Positions 49,153 through 57,104 of a stretch of 64,000 nt of DNA are shown here, piece by piece. Source of the stretch: Pseudonocardia humida (GTDB lineage: Bacteria > Actinomycetota > Actinomycetes > Mycobacteriales > Pseudonocardiaceae); assembly GCF_023898865.1 (NCBI RefSeq), contig NZ_JAGSOV010000034.1, forward strand, positions 186,001-250,000. Reading direction: 5' to 3'. The notes under the pieces were generated by a model, which was given only the letters and a program-made list of their open reading frames with translations, did not search any database and had not been told where the DNA came from. The number at the start of each line of letters is the position of its first letter. Position 1 is the stretch's first letter. Position numbers and translations under genes: made by a program.

Positions 49153-52100
49153 TCAGACCTGCGTCCGGACGCAGTTGCGCCCGGCGCGCTTCGCCGCGTA
49201 CAACGCCAGGTCCGCGCGGGCGAGCAGTTCGCTGCCCTGGCTCCTCGTCGAGGCGGGCGAAGAAGCGACGCCGACGCTGACCGTCACCACTCCGACATCA
49301 CCGGTGTGCGGCAGCCGCGCATCCTCGACGGCCAGCCGCATCCGCTCGGCCACGTCCACCGCGGCCGCGAGGTCTGCGCGGGGCAGGATCGCGGCGAACT
49401 CCTCGCCGCCGTAGCGGCAGAGCAGATCGGTGTCGCGCAAGCCGGCCGCGAGGAGTCGGCTGATCTCGACCAGGCACGCGTCGCCGGCGAGGTGGCCGTG
49501 GTCGTCGTTGTACTGCTTGAAGCGGTCGACGTCCACCATGAGCACGGAGACGGGGAGTGCGGTCTCGAGCGAACGCGTCCACTCGGCGGCGAGTGCCGCG
49601 TCGAAGCGTCGGCGGTTGGCCACTCCGGTCAGGGCGTCGGTGCTGCTGAGCAGTTCCAGCTGCGCGTTCGCCGAGCGCAGCGCGGTGGTCCGCTCGGCGA
49701 TGCGTCGCTCGAGCGAGGTGTAGACCTGGGCGTTGTCCAGGGCCACGGCGAGCTGGCCGGTGAGCATGGTGACGAAGCCGAGCCGGTCGGTCGTGAAGGC
49801 CCCGCTGGTGAGGCGGTTCTCCAGCACGAGCACCGCCCGGAGCTCAGCCGCGCGCAGCACGGGGACGACGAGCAGCGCGAGGCGCTGCTCGTCGGCGAGG
49901 TAAGGGTCCTGGGCGAACCGGTCGTCGGCGGTCGCGTCGTCGACGGCGAGGGCCTCGCGCGTGCGCAGCACGTACCGGACAGCGCTGACCGGGACGAGAG
50001 CGGCCGCGCCGTCCTCGTCGAAGGCGGAGTCGTCGAAGGCGGAGTCGTCGAGAGCGGGGTCGTCGAAGGCGGAGTCGTCGAGAGCGGGGTCGTCGAGGGC
50101 CGCGTCGCCGACGGTGTCGGTGGCGGGCCGGTAGACCCGCCAACCGGCGCTCTCGTCGCGGAGCACGACCCGCACCGCTGTCGCACCGGTGATCGCGCGG
50201 AGCTGCTCCACGATCGCGTCGTGCAGTTGGGGCATCGTCGTCTGCGCCGCGAGCGCCTGCGCGACGCGCAGGATCGCGGTCGTGTCGATGGTGTCGGCCT
50301 GCAGAACCGGGTGCGCCGAGATCGCCGCTCGCGAGCCGGAGGTGGTGGCGCGCGCGATCGACCGATCCCGCAGGAACGGGTGAGCACGGTCGAACTCGGC
50401 GGCCATCGCGTCGGCACCCCAGTCGAGCAGCACCTGCTTGGCCTCGGCGAGGTGCAGTCGACCGCTGTGCTCCAGGCCCCGCTCGCGGTGCAGCTCGCCG
50501 GCCCGGCGGGCGAGCAGCGCGTGGTGCCACGGCCGCGATACCCGCTGCACCGCCGACAACGCGGAATCGAACGCCACCAGAGCACCGTCGTGGTCACCGA
50601 GTGCCCATGCGCGCTCCGCTTCGAGGTAGCTCACGAGGTGGGCGACGTTGGCCGGTTGGTCGTGCGCTCGGCGACGCAGCCAGTCCAGCACGTCGTCGAG
50701 TTCGGAGAGGAGCGCGGTGTGCGCGGGTCCGCCCGGTGGCTGCCGGCGCAGCTGCAGGCTGAGGTCGAGCCCGAACGGCACGGTGGTCATCAGCGTGATC
50801 ACGATTCCGGGGAGCCGTTGCGCCCGGCGGTACGCGGCGCGGCTGTTGGCCGCGAGCCGCTCCCAGTCGCCCAGCAGGGCCGCCGAGATGCTGCGGAAGA
50901 GCCACAGGTAGGCGCCGACGACGGTGTTGGACTCGGCGAGCGCCTCGACGGCCTGCTCGCCCGGGGCCTGCGGGGGCGGGCTCGTCGAGGCGTCCGTGCC
51001 GGCTCGGGCTTCGTGGCAGAACCGGCGGATGATCGAGAAGGAGCGCTGTACGGGCAGGATCCCCGTGCGCTCGGCCAGGGCGAGCGCGGCGGCGAGCTCG
51101 GGGAGCGACTGGTCGAGGTGGGGCGCGGTCTCGAACGTGTCGACGACCACCGGGACGTAGGACCAGCACGCCTGCGGCAGGTCGCCGACGTGCAGCAGCC
51201 CGTCGCGGGCCTGCTTCGCCGTCGGCACGCACGCGTCGAGCGGCTGGAACCAGTGCGCGCTGGACACCGTGTGCAGGAACCGGGTGTAGGCGACGGCCCG
51301 TTCCCAGCCGTGCGCCTCCCCGGTGGCGAGGAGGTGGGTGAGCAGGACCTCGCCGGCGTGGTACTCGTCCAGCACCGCGATGAACGCCACCGGAGCGTGC
51401 CCCAGCACCGCCATCAGGTCGGTGCTCGGGCCGTGCTCCTCCCACAGTCGCTGCGCCCGGGTGACCAGCCACCCGGACACCAACGGGGCCGAGAAGAAGG
51501 CGGCCGGGCTGAGCCGACCCATCACCGCGGCCAGCGCGGCCGCGGTCGGATCGGTCAGGACGGGGCGACCTCGGGCGGCCACCGCATCGAGCCCCTTGGT
51601 CCAGGCCACCACCTCGGCCAACCCGCAGGCGACCTCGATCGCGGCATCGGGCTCCGGGTAGGGCACCCCCAGCCGGGCCAGGACGCGCAGTCCGAGCTCC
51701 ACCGCGGCCCCGTACATGTGCCGGTTGGTCAGGGAGGCCACCTGGATCGCGGTGATCTGCGCGAGCTCGCGGTCGTCCCGGGCGCCCCCGGACAGCGACG
51801 CGTAGACGGTGTCCGCCTCGTCGAGCCGTCCCAGCTGGTACAGGACCTGGTGGCGCTCGGATTCCACCTCGAAGTGCTGGTGCGCCGTCGCCGGGTCGTC
51901 CCGCAGGATCCGGGCCGCCGCGGCGAGGAACTGCTCGGCGGCCGTGAACTCCGTGCGCCGCCGCTCGTCGTCGGCTGCCCAGCGGTAGAGCCGGACGACG
52001 CGCTCGCGTTCATCCGCGTCGAGCGGTCGGACGTCCGCGGCGAGCAGCTGCCGAGCGGCGTGCAGTCCCCGCCCGGCCGCGGCGAGCCGCCAGCCCGTCC

Positions 52101-54195
52101 GCGCCTGGACCGCCCGCCGCTCCTCGGCACCGAGCCGCTCGAAGGCGGCCTGCTGCACGCGGTCGTGCCGGAACCGCAGCCGGCCGAGCACCGCGTCGGT
52201 CGTGGGGCGGCCGCCCCGCGCCGCGGTCACCAGGCCCGCCGCCAGCGGCCGTCCCAGGTGGGTGACGAGCTGTCCGGCGGTCAGGCCGCACGCGGTGGCG
52301 AGGTCGGTCCCCGACACCTCCGCGCCCAGGCAGGCCATCACGCCGAGCACGTGCGCCGCGTCCGGCCCGAGGTCCTCGATGCGGGCGGTGAGCAGGGCGA
52401 CGACGTCGCTGCGGCCGACGTGGTGCCGGACCGCGGCCGCGTCCCAGGTCCACCCGCCGTCCGCCAGCGCCAGCGCACCGTCGTCGCGCAGCGAGTTCAG
52501 CAGCTCGATGGTGTCGAAGGGGTTGCCCCCCGTCCGCTCCCCGAGGACGCCGGCCAGCACCGCGGACTGCCCGGCGGGGAGCCGCAGCACGTGCTCGAGC
52601 AGGGTCGCGAGGTCGTCCACGTCGAGCGGAGCCAACCGCACCCTCGTCGGCTTCACGGCCAACCGCTCCCAGCTGCCCACTATCGCCGCGAGGCGCGCGT
52701 CGACGTCGGTGTCGCGGTACGCGCCCACCAGCAGCAGACCGTCCATGCCCGGGGCGTTGACGATGGCGTCGAGCATGTCGAGGGCGCTCGGCGGGGCCCA
52801 CTGCACGTCGTCGAGGAAGAGCACGAGGGGGCGGCTGGGCGAGGCGACGACCTGGAGCAGGTCGACCACGGACTGCTGGATGCGGTCCTCCCGCTCGCGC
52901 TCGTCCAGGACCGCGGCAGCGCCCGACTCCCCCAGCACCTGGGCGAACTCGGGGGCGATCGCCACGAGGACCGAGGCGTTGGACCGCAGCCGCTGCCGGA
53001 GCTCCCGGGCCCGGGCCTCCAGGGCCGCCGGCGGCTCGGCCAGCAGCAGCCGCGCGAGACCGCGCAGAGCCCAGCGCAATCCCGCCGAGGAGTCGCGGAC
53101 GACCTGGTCGGCCTTGCCGGAGACGAACCACCCCCCGCGCCGGGTCACCAGCCGACGCAACGTGCTGACCAGCGCCGACTTGCCGACGCCGGGGCCGCCG
53201 CTGACCAGCACGACACGGCAGGCGGGCGCTCCGCTGCTCGGCTCCGCCGGATCGGCAACGGCGTCCAACGCCTCGGTGAGGACCGCGATCTCGCGATCCC
53301 TGCCGATCAGCTGCGTCGGCGGGGACAGCCGGTCGGGGAAATCCCGCTCCCCCAGCGGGAAGGTCGTCCCGGTGTCGGCGGCGACGCGGGCGAGGTCGTG
53401 GGCGAGACCTGCGGCGGACTGGTAGCGGCGATCGGGTTCCTTCTCCAGGAGCCGGGCCAGCACGGCCTCCAGCCCGGCCGGGAGCGTCGGGTCCAGCGCC
53501 GTCACCGGCGTCGGCTCGCGCGTGAGGATCTCCCGGAGCAGCTCGAAGGCGTCCTCCTCGATGAACGGTGGCCTGCCGGTCGCGGCCTCGTAGAGCACGG
53601 CGCCGACCGCGTACAGGTCGGACCGCCGGTCGACGGCGGACCCGGTCCGTCCGGTCTGCTCCGGTGACAGGTAGGGCAACGGGCCCAAGATCTCGCGGTG
53701 GTGGGTGAACCCGGGACGGACCTCGGCGATCATCGTCGCGAGGGTGAAGTCGACCAGCTCGACGCCGCCGTCCTCGACCAGCAGCACGGTGCCGGGGTGC
53801 AGGCCGAGGTGCGCGACACCCGCCTCGTGCACCGCCTCCAACGTCGCGGCCAGCTGCTGCCCCAGCGCGAGGACCTCGGGTGGGGTCAGCCGGCGCTCGG
53901 CCAGCGCTTCCGCCAGGGACCGCCCGTCGGACGCGGCGGCCACCAGGACGCACGGATCGACGGAGGACCGCAACCTCGGGACTCCCGGTACGCCCTCGAG
54001 GCGACGCAGCACCGAAGCCTCGTGCGCGATCCGCTCGAGCGCCCCCTCGCCGAGCGCCTCCTTGTGGAGCAGGACACCGAGATCGGGATCGTGCGTGCGC
54101 CAGACCCGGACGCGGCCGTCGTCGAACACCGGTCCGGCAGATCCGCGTCGAGCGGGCACTGCAGCCACCTTCCCCCCCGGTGCACGAGCCGACAT
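49153..54195 (-). CDS. Pseudokinase / AAA-type ATPase / GAF / GGDEF giant signalling protein
   Basis: A 1680-residue multidomain protein. Kinase-like domain (about 15-285), AAA-type ATPase (about 310-560, Walker A GGPGVGKSALVS, Walker B LVLFLDDVQWAPPS), long helical region (about 560-1270), GAF (about 1290-1470) and GGDEF (about 1510-1670). The kinase keeps the lysine (LLHKEAL) and a DFG-like DFT, but its catalytic loop is AHLGLHPGTVLL where HRDxKPxN is expected, so it is probably catalytically dead. The cyclase has an intact GGEEF (CRYGGEEFAAIL) and should make c-di-GMP. ATG at 54195 overlaps the stop of a small upstream frame (TGATG). Confidence 0.85.
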   Translation of the reverse strand: MSARAPGGKVAAVPARRGSAGPVFDDGRVRVWRTHDPDLGVLLHKEALGEGALERIAHEASVLRRLEGVPGVPRLRSSVDPCVLVAAASDGRSLAEALAERRLTPPEVLALGQQLAATLEAVHEAGVAHLGLHPGTVLLVEDGGVELVDFTLATMIAEVRPGFTHHREILGPLPYLSPEQTGRTGSAVDRRSDLYAVGAVLYEAATGRPPFIEEDAFELLREILTREPTPVTALDPTLPAGLEAVLARLLEKEPDRRYQSAAGLAHDLARVAADTGTTFPLGERDFPDRLSPPTQLIGRDREIAVLTEALDAVADPAEPSSGAPACRVVLVSGGPGVGKSALVSTLRRLVTRRGGWFVSGKADQVVRDSSAGLRWALRGLARLLLAEPPAALEARARELRQRLRSNASVLVAIAPEFAQVLGESGAAAVLDEREREDRIQQSVVDLLQVVASPSRPLVLFLDDVQWAPPSALDMLDAIVNAPGMDGLLLVGAYRDTDVDARLAAIVGSWERLAVKPTRVRLAPLDVDDLATLLEHVLRLPAGQSAVLAGVLGERTGGNPFDTIELLNSLRDDGALALADGGWTWDAAAVRHHVGRSDVVALLTARIEDLGPDAAHVLGVMACLGAEVSGTDLATACGLTAGQLVTHLGRPLAAGLVTAARGGRPTTDAVLGRLRFRHDRVQQAAFERLGAEERRAVQARTGWRLAAAGRGLHAARQLLAADVRPLDADERERVVRLYRWAADDERRRTEFTAAEQFLAAAARILRDDPATAHQHFEVESERHQVLYQLGRLDEADTVYASLSGGARDDRELAQITAIQVASLTNRHMYGAAVELGLRVLARLGVPYPEPDAAIEVACGLAEVVAWTKGLDAVAARGRPVLTDPTAAALAAVMGRLSPAAFFSAPLVSGWLVTRAQRLWEEHGPSTDLMAVLGHAPVAFIAVLDEYHAGEVLLTHLLATGEAHGWERAVAYTRFLHTVSSAHWFQPLDACVPTAKQARDGLLHVGDLPQACWSYVPVVVDTFETAPHLDQSLPELAAALALAERTGILPVQRSFSIIRRFCHEARAGTDASTSPPPQAPGEQAVEALAESNTVVGAYLWLFRSISAALLGDWERLAANSRAAYRRAQRLPGIVITLMTTVPFGLDLSLQLRRQPPGGPAHTALLSELDDVLDWLRRRAHDQPANVAHLVSYLEAERAWALGDHDGALVAFDSALSAVQRVSRPWHHALLARRAGELHRERGLEHSGRLHLAEAKQVLLDWGADAMAAEFDRAHPFLRDRSIARATTSGSRAAISAHPVLQADTIDTTAILRVAQALAAQTTMPQLHDAIVEQLRAITGATAVRVVLRDESAGWRVYRPATDTVGDAALDDPALDDSAFDDPALDDSAFDDSAFDEDGAAALVPVSAVRYVLRTREALAVDDATADDRFAQDPYLADEQRLALLVVPVLRAAELRAVLVLENRLTSGAFTTDRLGFVTMLTGQLAVALDNAQVYTSLERRIAERTTALRSANAQLELLSSTDALTGVANRRRFDAALAAEWTRSLETALPVSVLMVDVDRFKQYNDDHGHLAGDACLVEISRLLAAGLRDTDLLCRYGGEEFAAILPRADLAAAVDVAERMRLAVEDARLPHTGDVGVVTVSVGVASSPASTRSQGSELLARADLALYAAKRAGRNCVRTQV
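50015..50104. repeat. Six tandem 15-bp repeats inside the GAF region
   Basis: TCGTCGAAGGCGGAG and the variant TCGTCGAGAGCGGGG alternate for six units (the last degenerate) and encode repeats of DDSAF and DDPAL in the large signalling protein. In-frame repeats of this kind vary in copy number easily; here they lengthen a loop within the GAF domain. Confidence 0.9.
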
Positions 54196-54449
54196 CAGTA
54201 CACCGCGACGCCGACGTGCGACGCCCAGGCGGTGGCACCGACCTGCGGGGACGCACCTCGGCGGCGGAAGGGGGCGTCGCGCCGGACCAGTCCGAAGTCC
54301 GACGCCACCGACTCCGGAAGCGGCCGGCCGGGCGTCCTGGTACGCATCGCCGGACCGCCGGTCCGCACGCCGTTCGTCACCATGGCCACCGCGCTGATCA
54401 CCTGGCCCCAGCCTGCCCGCTCGGCGGCGACGACCGCCAGGTGAGTCAC
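54195..54449 (-). CDS. Small protein upstream of the giant signalling gene, translationally coupled
   Basis: An 84-residue frame from GTG 54449. Its stop overlaps the next start as TGATG, which suggests coupled translation. The sequence (THLAVVAAERAGWGQVISAV, then AMVTNGVRTGG and LPESVASDFGLVRRD) looks like protein in its first 55 residues, but I do not recognise the family. The last 25 residues are basic and low in complexity. It could be a partner of the signalling protein or a chance frame. Confidence 0.4.
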   Translation of the reverse strand: MTHLAVVAAERAGWGQVISAVAMVTNGVRTGGPAMRTRTPGRPLPESVASDFGLVRRDAPFRRRGASPQVGATAWASHVGVAVY

Positions 54450-54602
54450 CCCGTGGTGTCGGCACGCCCGATCCGGATGCGCGCACCGGCGACCCGGCCG
54501 ACGCGGCCTGCCATCACCGGGACGGACGAGCCACCCGGCGACGGAGCGTGACGCCCATGCAATAGGTTCCCCCGGTCGGGGTGATGCACGTCACGACCTA
54601 GC

Positions 54603-54622
54603 AGCGATCCCCCCGGATCGCT
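54603..54622 (+). promoter_or_regulatory. Perfect hairpin/operator before the sugar-binding protein
   Basis: AGCGATCC-CCCC-GGATCGCT is a perfect 8-bp inverted repeat with a 4-nt loop, ending just before the ribosome site AGGAGA (54629-54634). It may be a repressor site or a leader hairpin that hides the ribosome site. The rest of 54450-54602 shows nothing I recognise. Confidence 0.45.
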
Positions 54623-54638
54623 CCCCCAGGAGACACGC

Positions 54639-55625
54639 ATGCGCGCGAACTTGACGACTGCGGCCCGGGCCGCGGCTGCAGTGCTGCTACTGGTCCTGAC
54701 CGGCTGCGGGACCGCGGCGGACGCAGATGCCGTCGGGCCGCCCGACGGTCGGCTCACCATGGGCTTCTCGCAGGTCGGCTCCGAGAGCGGGTGGCGGACG
54801 GCGAACACCAAGTCGATCCAGGAGTCCGCCGCCGCCGCGGGGGTCGAACTGCTGTTCTCCGACGCCCAGCAGAGCCGCGACCGCCAGATCGAGGCCATCC
54901 GCTCGTTCATCGCGCAGCGGGTCGACGTGATCGCCTTCAGCCCGGTCGTCGAGACCGGCTGGGATCCCGTGCTGCTGGAGGCCAGGCAGGCGGGCATCCC
55001 GGTGATCCTCACCGACCGGGCGATCCAGACGTCCGACTCGAGCCTGTACCAGAGCTTCCTCGGTTCGGACTTCATCGAGGAGGGGAACAAGGCCGGGACC
55101 TGGCTCAGCGACCTCTACAACACCGCAGAGGAACCGGTCTCGATCGTGGAGATCCGGGGCACCGAGGACTCCGCACCGGCGATCGAACGCAAACTGGGTT
55201 TCGGCGCGGCCATCGCCCAGAACCCGAACCTGAAGATCGTCGCTTCGGCCTCGGGGGACTTCACCCGGGCCGGCGGCAAGGCGGTGATGCGGGACTTCCT
55301 CGCCTCGACCCCGGACATCGACGTCCTCTACGCCCACAACGACGACATGGGACTCGGCGCGATCGAGGCGATCGAGGAGGCCGGCGAGGTGCCCGGCGAG
55401 GACATCAAGATCATCACGGTGGACGCGGTGCGCGAAGGGATGGAGGCCTTGATCGACGGCAAGATCAACTACATCGTGGAGTGCAACCCCCTGCTCGGCC
55501 CGCAGCTGATGGAGCTGGCCAGGAAGATCGTTGCGGGGGAACGGGTGCTGCAGCGGGTGGTCACCGAGGAGACCGTGTTCGAACGGTCCGGCGCTCTGGC
55601 GGCGCTGCCGGGCCGCCGGTACTGA
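54639..55625 (+). CDS. Sugar-type ABC substrate-binding lipoprotein (YtfQ/RbsB-like), orphan
   Basis: A 328-residue periplasmic-binding protein of the ribose/galactofuranose cluster. The lipobox LTGC gives lipidation at cysteine 23. The fold shows GFSQVGSESGWRTANTKSIQ, VDVIAFSPVVETGWDPVL, the domain-crossing segment FIEEGNKAGTWLSDLY and AHNDDMGLGAIEAIEEAG, all typical of YtfQ-like proteins. ATG at 54639 follows AGGAGA. No permease or ATPase gene is near, so it either works with a transporter encoded elsewhere or serves as a sensor input. Downstream is the Rieske operon with its own promoter region. Confidence 0.85.
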   Translation: MRANLTTAARAAAAVLLLVLTGCGTAADADAVGPPDGRLTMGFSQVGSESGWRTANTKSIQESAAAAGVELLFSDAQQSRDRQIEAIRSFIAQRVDVIAFSPVVETGWDPVLLEARQAGIPVILTDRAIQTSDSSLYQSFLGSDFIEEGNKAGTWLSDLYNTAEEPVSIVEIRGTEDSAPAIERKLGFGAAIAQNPNLKIVASASGDFTRAGGKAVMRDFLASTPDIDVLYAHNDDMGLGAIEAIEEAGEVPGEDIKIITVDAVREGMEALIDGKINYIVECNPLLGPQLMELARKIVAGERVLQRVVTEETVFERSGALAALPGRRY

Positions 55626-55719
55626 CCCCGCCGGCCGGAGTCTCCTGACGTGCCGGGCGGTCCCAGCGGTCGACCGACCTGATCCGCCGGCTGCCGCCGC
55701 CCTGCGCGGTCGGGTTGCT

Positions 55720-55750
55720 TTGGATCCAATGTTGTCGGATATTGATCCAG
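55720..55750. promoter_or_regulatory. Candidate GntR/VanR-type operator of the Rieske operon
   Basis: TTGGATCCAA (55720-55729) is a perfect palindrome, and ATTGATCCAG (55741-55750) is a weaker second box 21 bp away. As I remember, the FCD-type GntR repressor VanR of Caulobacter binds ATTGGATCCAAT, nearly the same core. The GntR gene at the end of this operon is the natural partner. Box 2 ends 16 bp before the ATG at 55767. Confidence 0.6.
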
Positions 55751-55766
55751 GATCGAGGAGGCCCCG

Positions 55767-57104
55767 ATGCTGAGTCGCGAGGACAACGAGAAGCTGACCC
55801 GTTCCGGCCCGGGCACGCCGCTGGGCCGGCTGTTGCGCTCCTACTGGCAGCCGGCCGCGCTCGTGTCGGAGGTGCCTGCCGACCGCCCGGCGAAGGCGGT
55901 GCGGCTGCTCGGCGAGGACCTGGTCCTGTTCCGGACCGACACCGGTGGATGGGCGCTGGTCGGGCGGTTCTGCGCGCACCGCGGAGTGGACCTGTCCTAC
56001 GGGCGGCTGGAGGACGGCGGGCTGCGCTGCCTCTACCACGGCTGGCTCTACGGCCCCGACGGCCGGTGCCGCGAACAACCGGCCGAGCCCGAGCACAGCC
56101 GCTTCAGCGACAAGGTCCGGATACCCGGGTACCCGTGCGCCGAGCGGAACGGCATCGTCTTCGCCTACCTCGGCGCGGGCGACCCCCCACCGTTCCCGGC
56201 CTACGACTGCTTCGCCGCCCCCGACGAGTACACCTTCGCCTTCAAGGGGCTGTGGGACTGCAACTGGCTGCAGGGGGTGGAGGGCGGGATCGACCCCAGC
56301 CACGTGTCGTTCCTGCACCGGTTCCTGCGCGAGGACCCGCGGGAGACCTACGGGCAGCAGTTCAGCGAGGAGGTGGCCGGCACCGGGCAGAAGCTCTCGG
56401 CGCTGGTAGGCGAGAACTCCCGACCGGACATCGAGGTGGAACCGGCCGAGCACGGGCTGCGGGTGTTCGCGGTACGCCGGCTCGCCGAGGAGCTCGCGCA
56501 CGTGCGGATCACCAACCTGCTGTTCCCGAACGCGTTCACCGTGCCGTTCGGCAACACGAAGGTGTTCACGCAGTGGCACGTGCCGATCGACGACCAGCAC
56601 CACCACTGGTACATGGTGCTCTACGACTTCGCCGAGCCGACCGACAAGCAGACGCTGCTGGACCAGCGGTTGGCCGAGGTCACCCTGCCGGACTACCGCC
56701 CGATCCGGAACCGGGCCAACGACTGGGGGTTCGACCCGGCCGAGCAGCGCGAGCTGACCTACACCGGGATGGGCCTGGACATCAACGTCCACGACCAGTG
56801 GGCGGTGGAGTCGATGGGGCCGATCCAGGACCGCACGGTCGAGCGCCTGGGCGTCTCCGACCGGGCCATCACCGCGAACCGGCGGCTGCTGCTGCGCTCG
56901 CTGGAGGCGTTCGCGGCCGGCAACCCGCTGCCGGGCCGGCCGCCCGACGCCGCGGCAGCGGCCGCCATGACCGGGCCGGTCGCCGTGGACATGGTCAGCC
57001 CGGCCGACGACTGGGCGCAGCGCTGGCAGCGCCACGACGCCCAGCGGCGCGCGGCGTCGCCGTGGGCGGGGCGAGCGCAGGCGGAGGCCGTCGCAGATGC
57101 GTGA
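55767..57104 (+). CDS. Rieske non-haem iron oxygenase (VanA/phthalate dioxygenase-like)
   Basis: A 445-residue oxygenase subunit. The Rieske 2Fe-2S ligands are C69, H71 (FCAHRGVDLSYG) and C88, H91 (RCLYHGWLYG). The mononuclear iron site is in EGGIDPSHVSFLH near residue 170, two histidines plus a later acid. This is the single-subunit type of VanA and phthalate 4,5-dioxygenase, which demethylate or hydroxylate with electrons from a separate reductase, absent here. ATG follows GAGGAGG. Its end overlaps the glutamine-synthetase-like gene by 8 bp, so the products should act in one pathway. Confidence 0.9.
   Translation: MLSREDNEKLTRSGPGTPLGRLLRSYWQPAALVSEVPADRPAKAVRLLGEDLVLFRTDTGGWALVGRFCAHRGVDLSYGRLEDGGLRCLYHGWLYGPDGRCREQPAEPEHSRFSDKVRIPGYPCAERNGIVFAYLGAGDPPPFPAYDCFAAPDEYTFAFKGLWDCNWLQGVEGGIDPSHVSFLHRFLREDPRETYGQQFSEEVAGTGQKLSALVGENSRPDIEVEPAEHGLRVFAVRRLAEELAHVRITNLLFPNAFTVPFGNTKVFTQWHVPIDDQHHHWYMVLYDFAEPTDKQTLLDQRLAEVTLPDYRPIRNRANDWGFDPAEQRELTYTGMGLDINVHDQWAVESMGPIQDRTVERLGVSDRAITANRRLLLRSLEAFAAGNPLPGRPPDAAAAAAMTGPVAVDMVSPADDWAQRWQRHDAQRRAASPWAGRAQAEAVADA

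Noticed and set aside
47689..53667. A 1992-codon open frame on the plus strand opposite the giant signalling gene
   Set aside because: The product is Arg/Gly/Gln-rich without any family feature; the minus strand encodes ATPase, GAF and GGEEF motifs in order.
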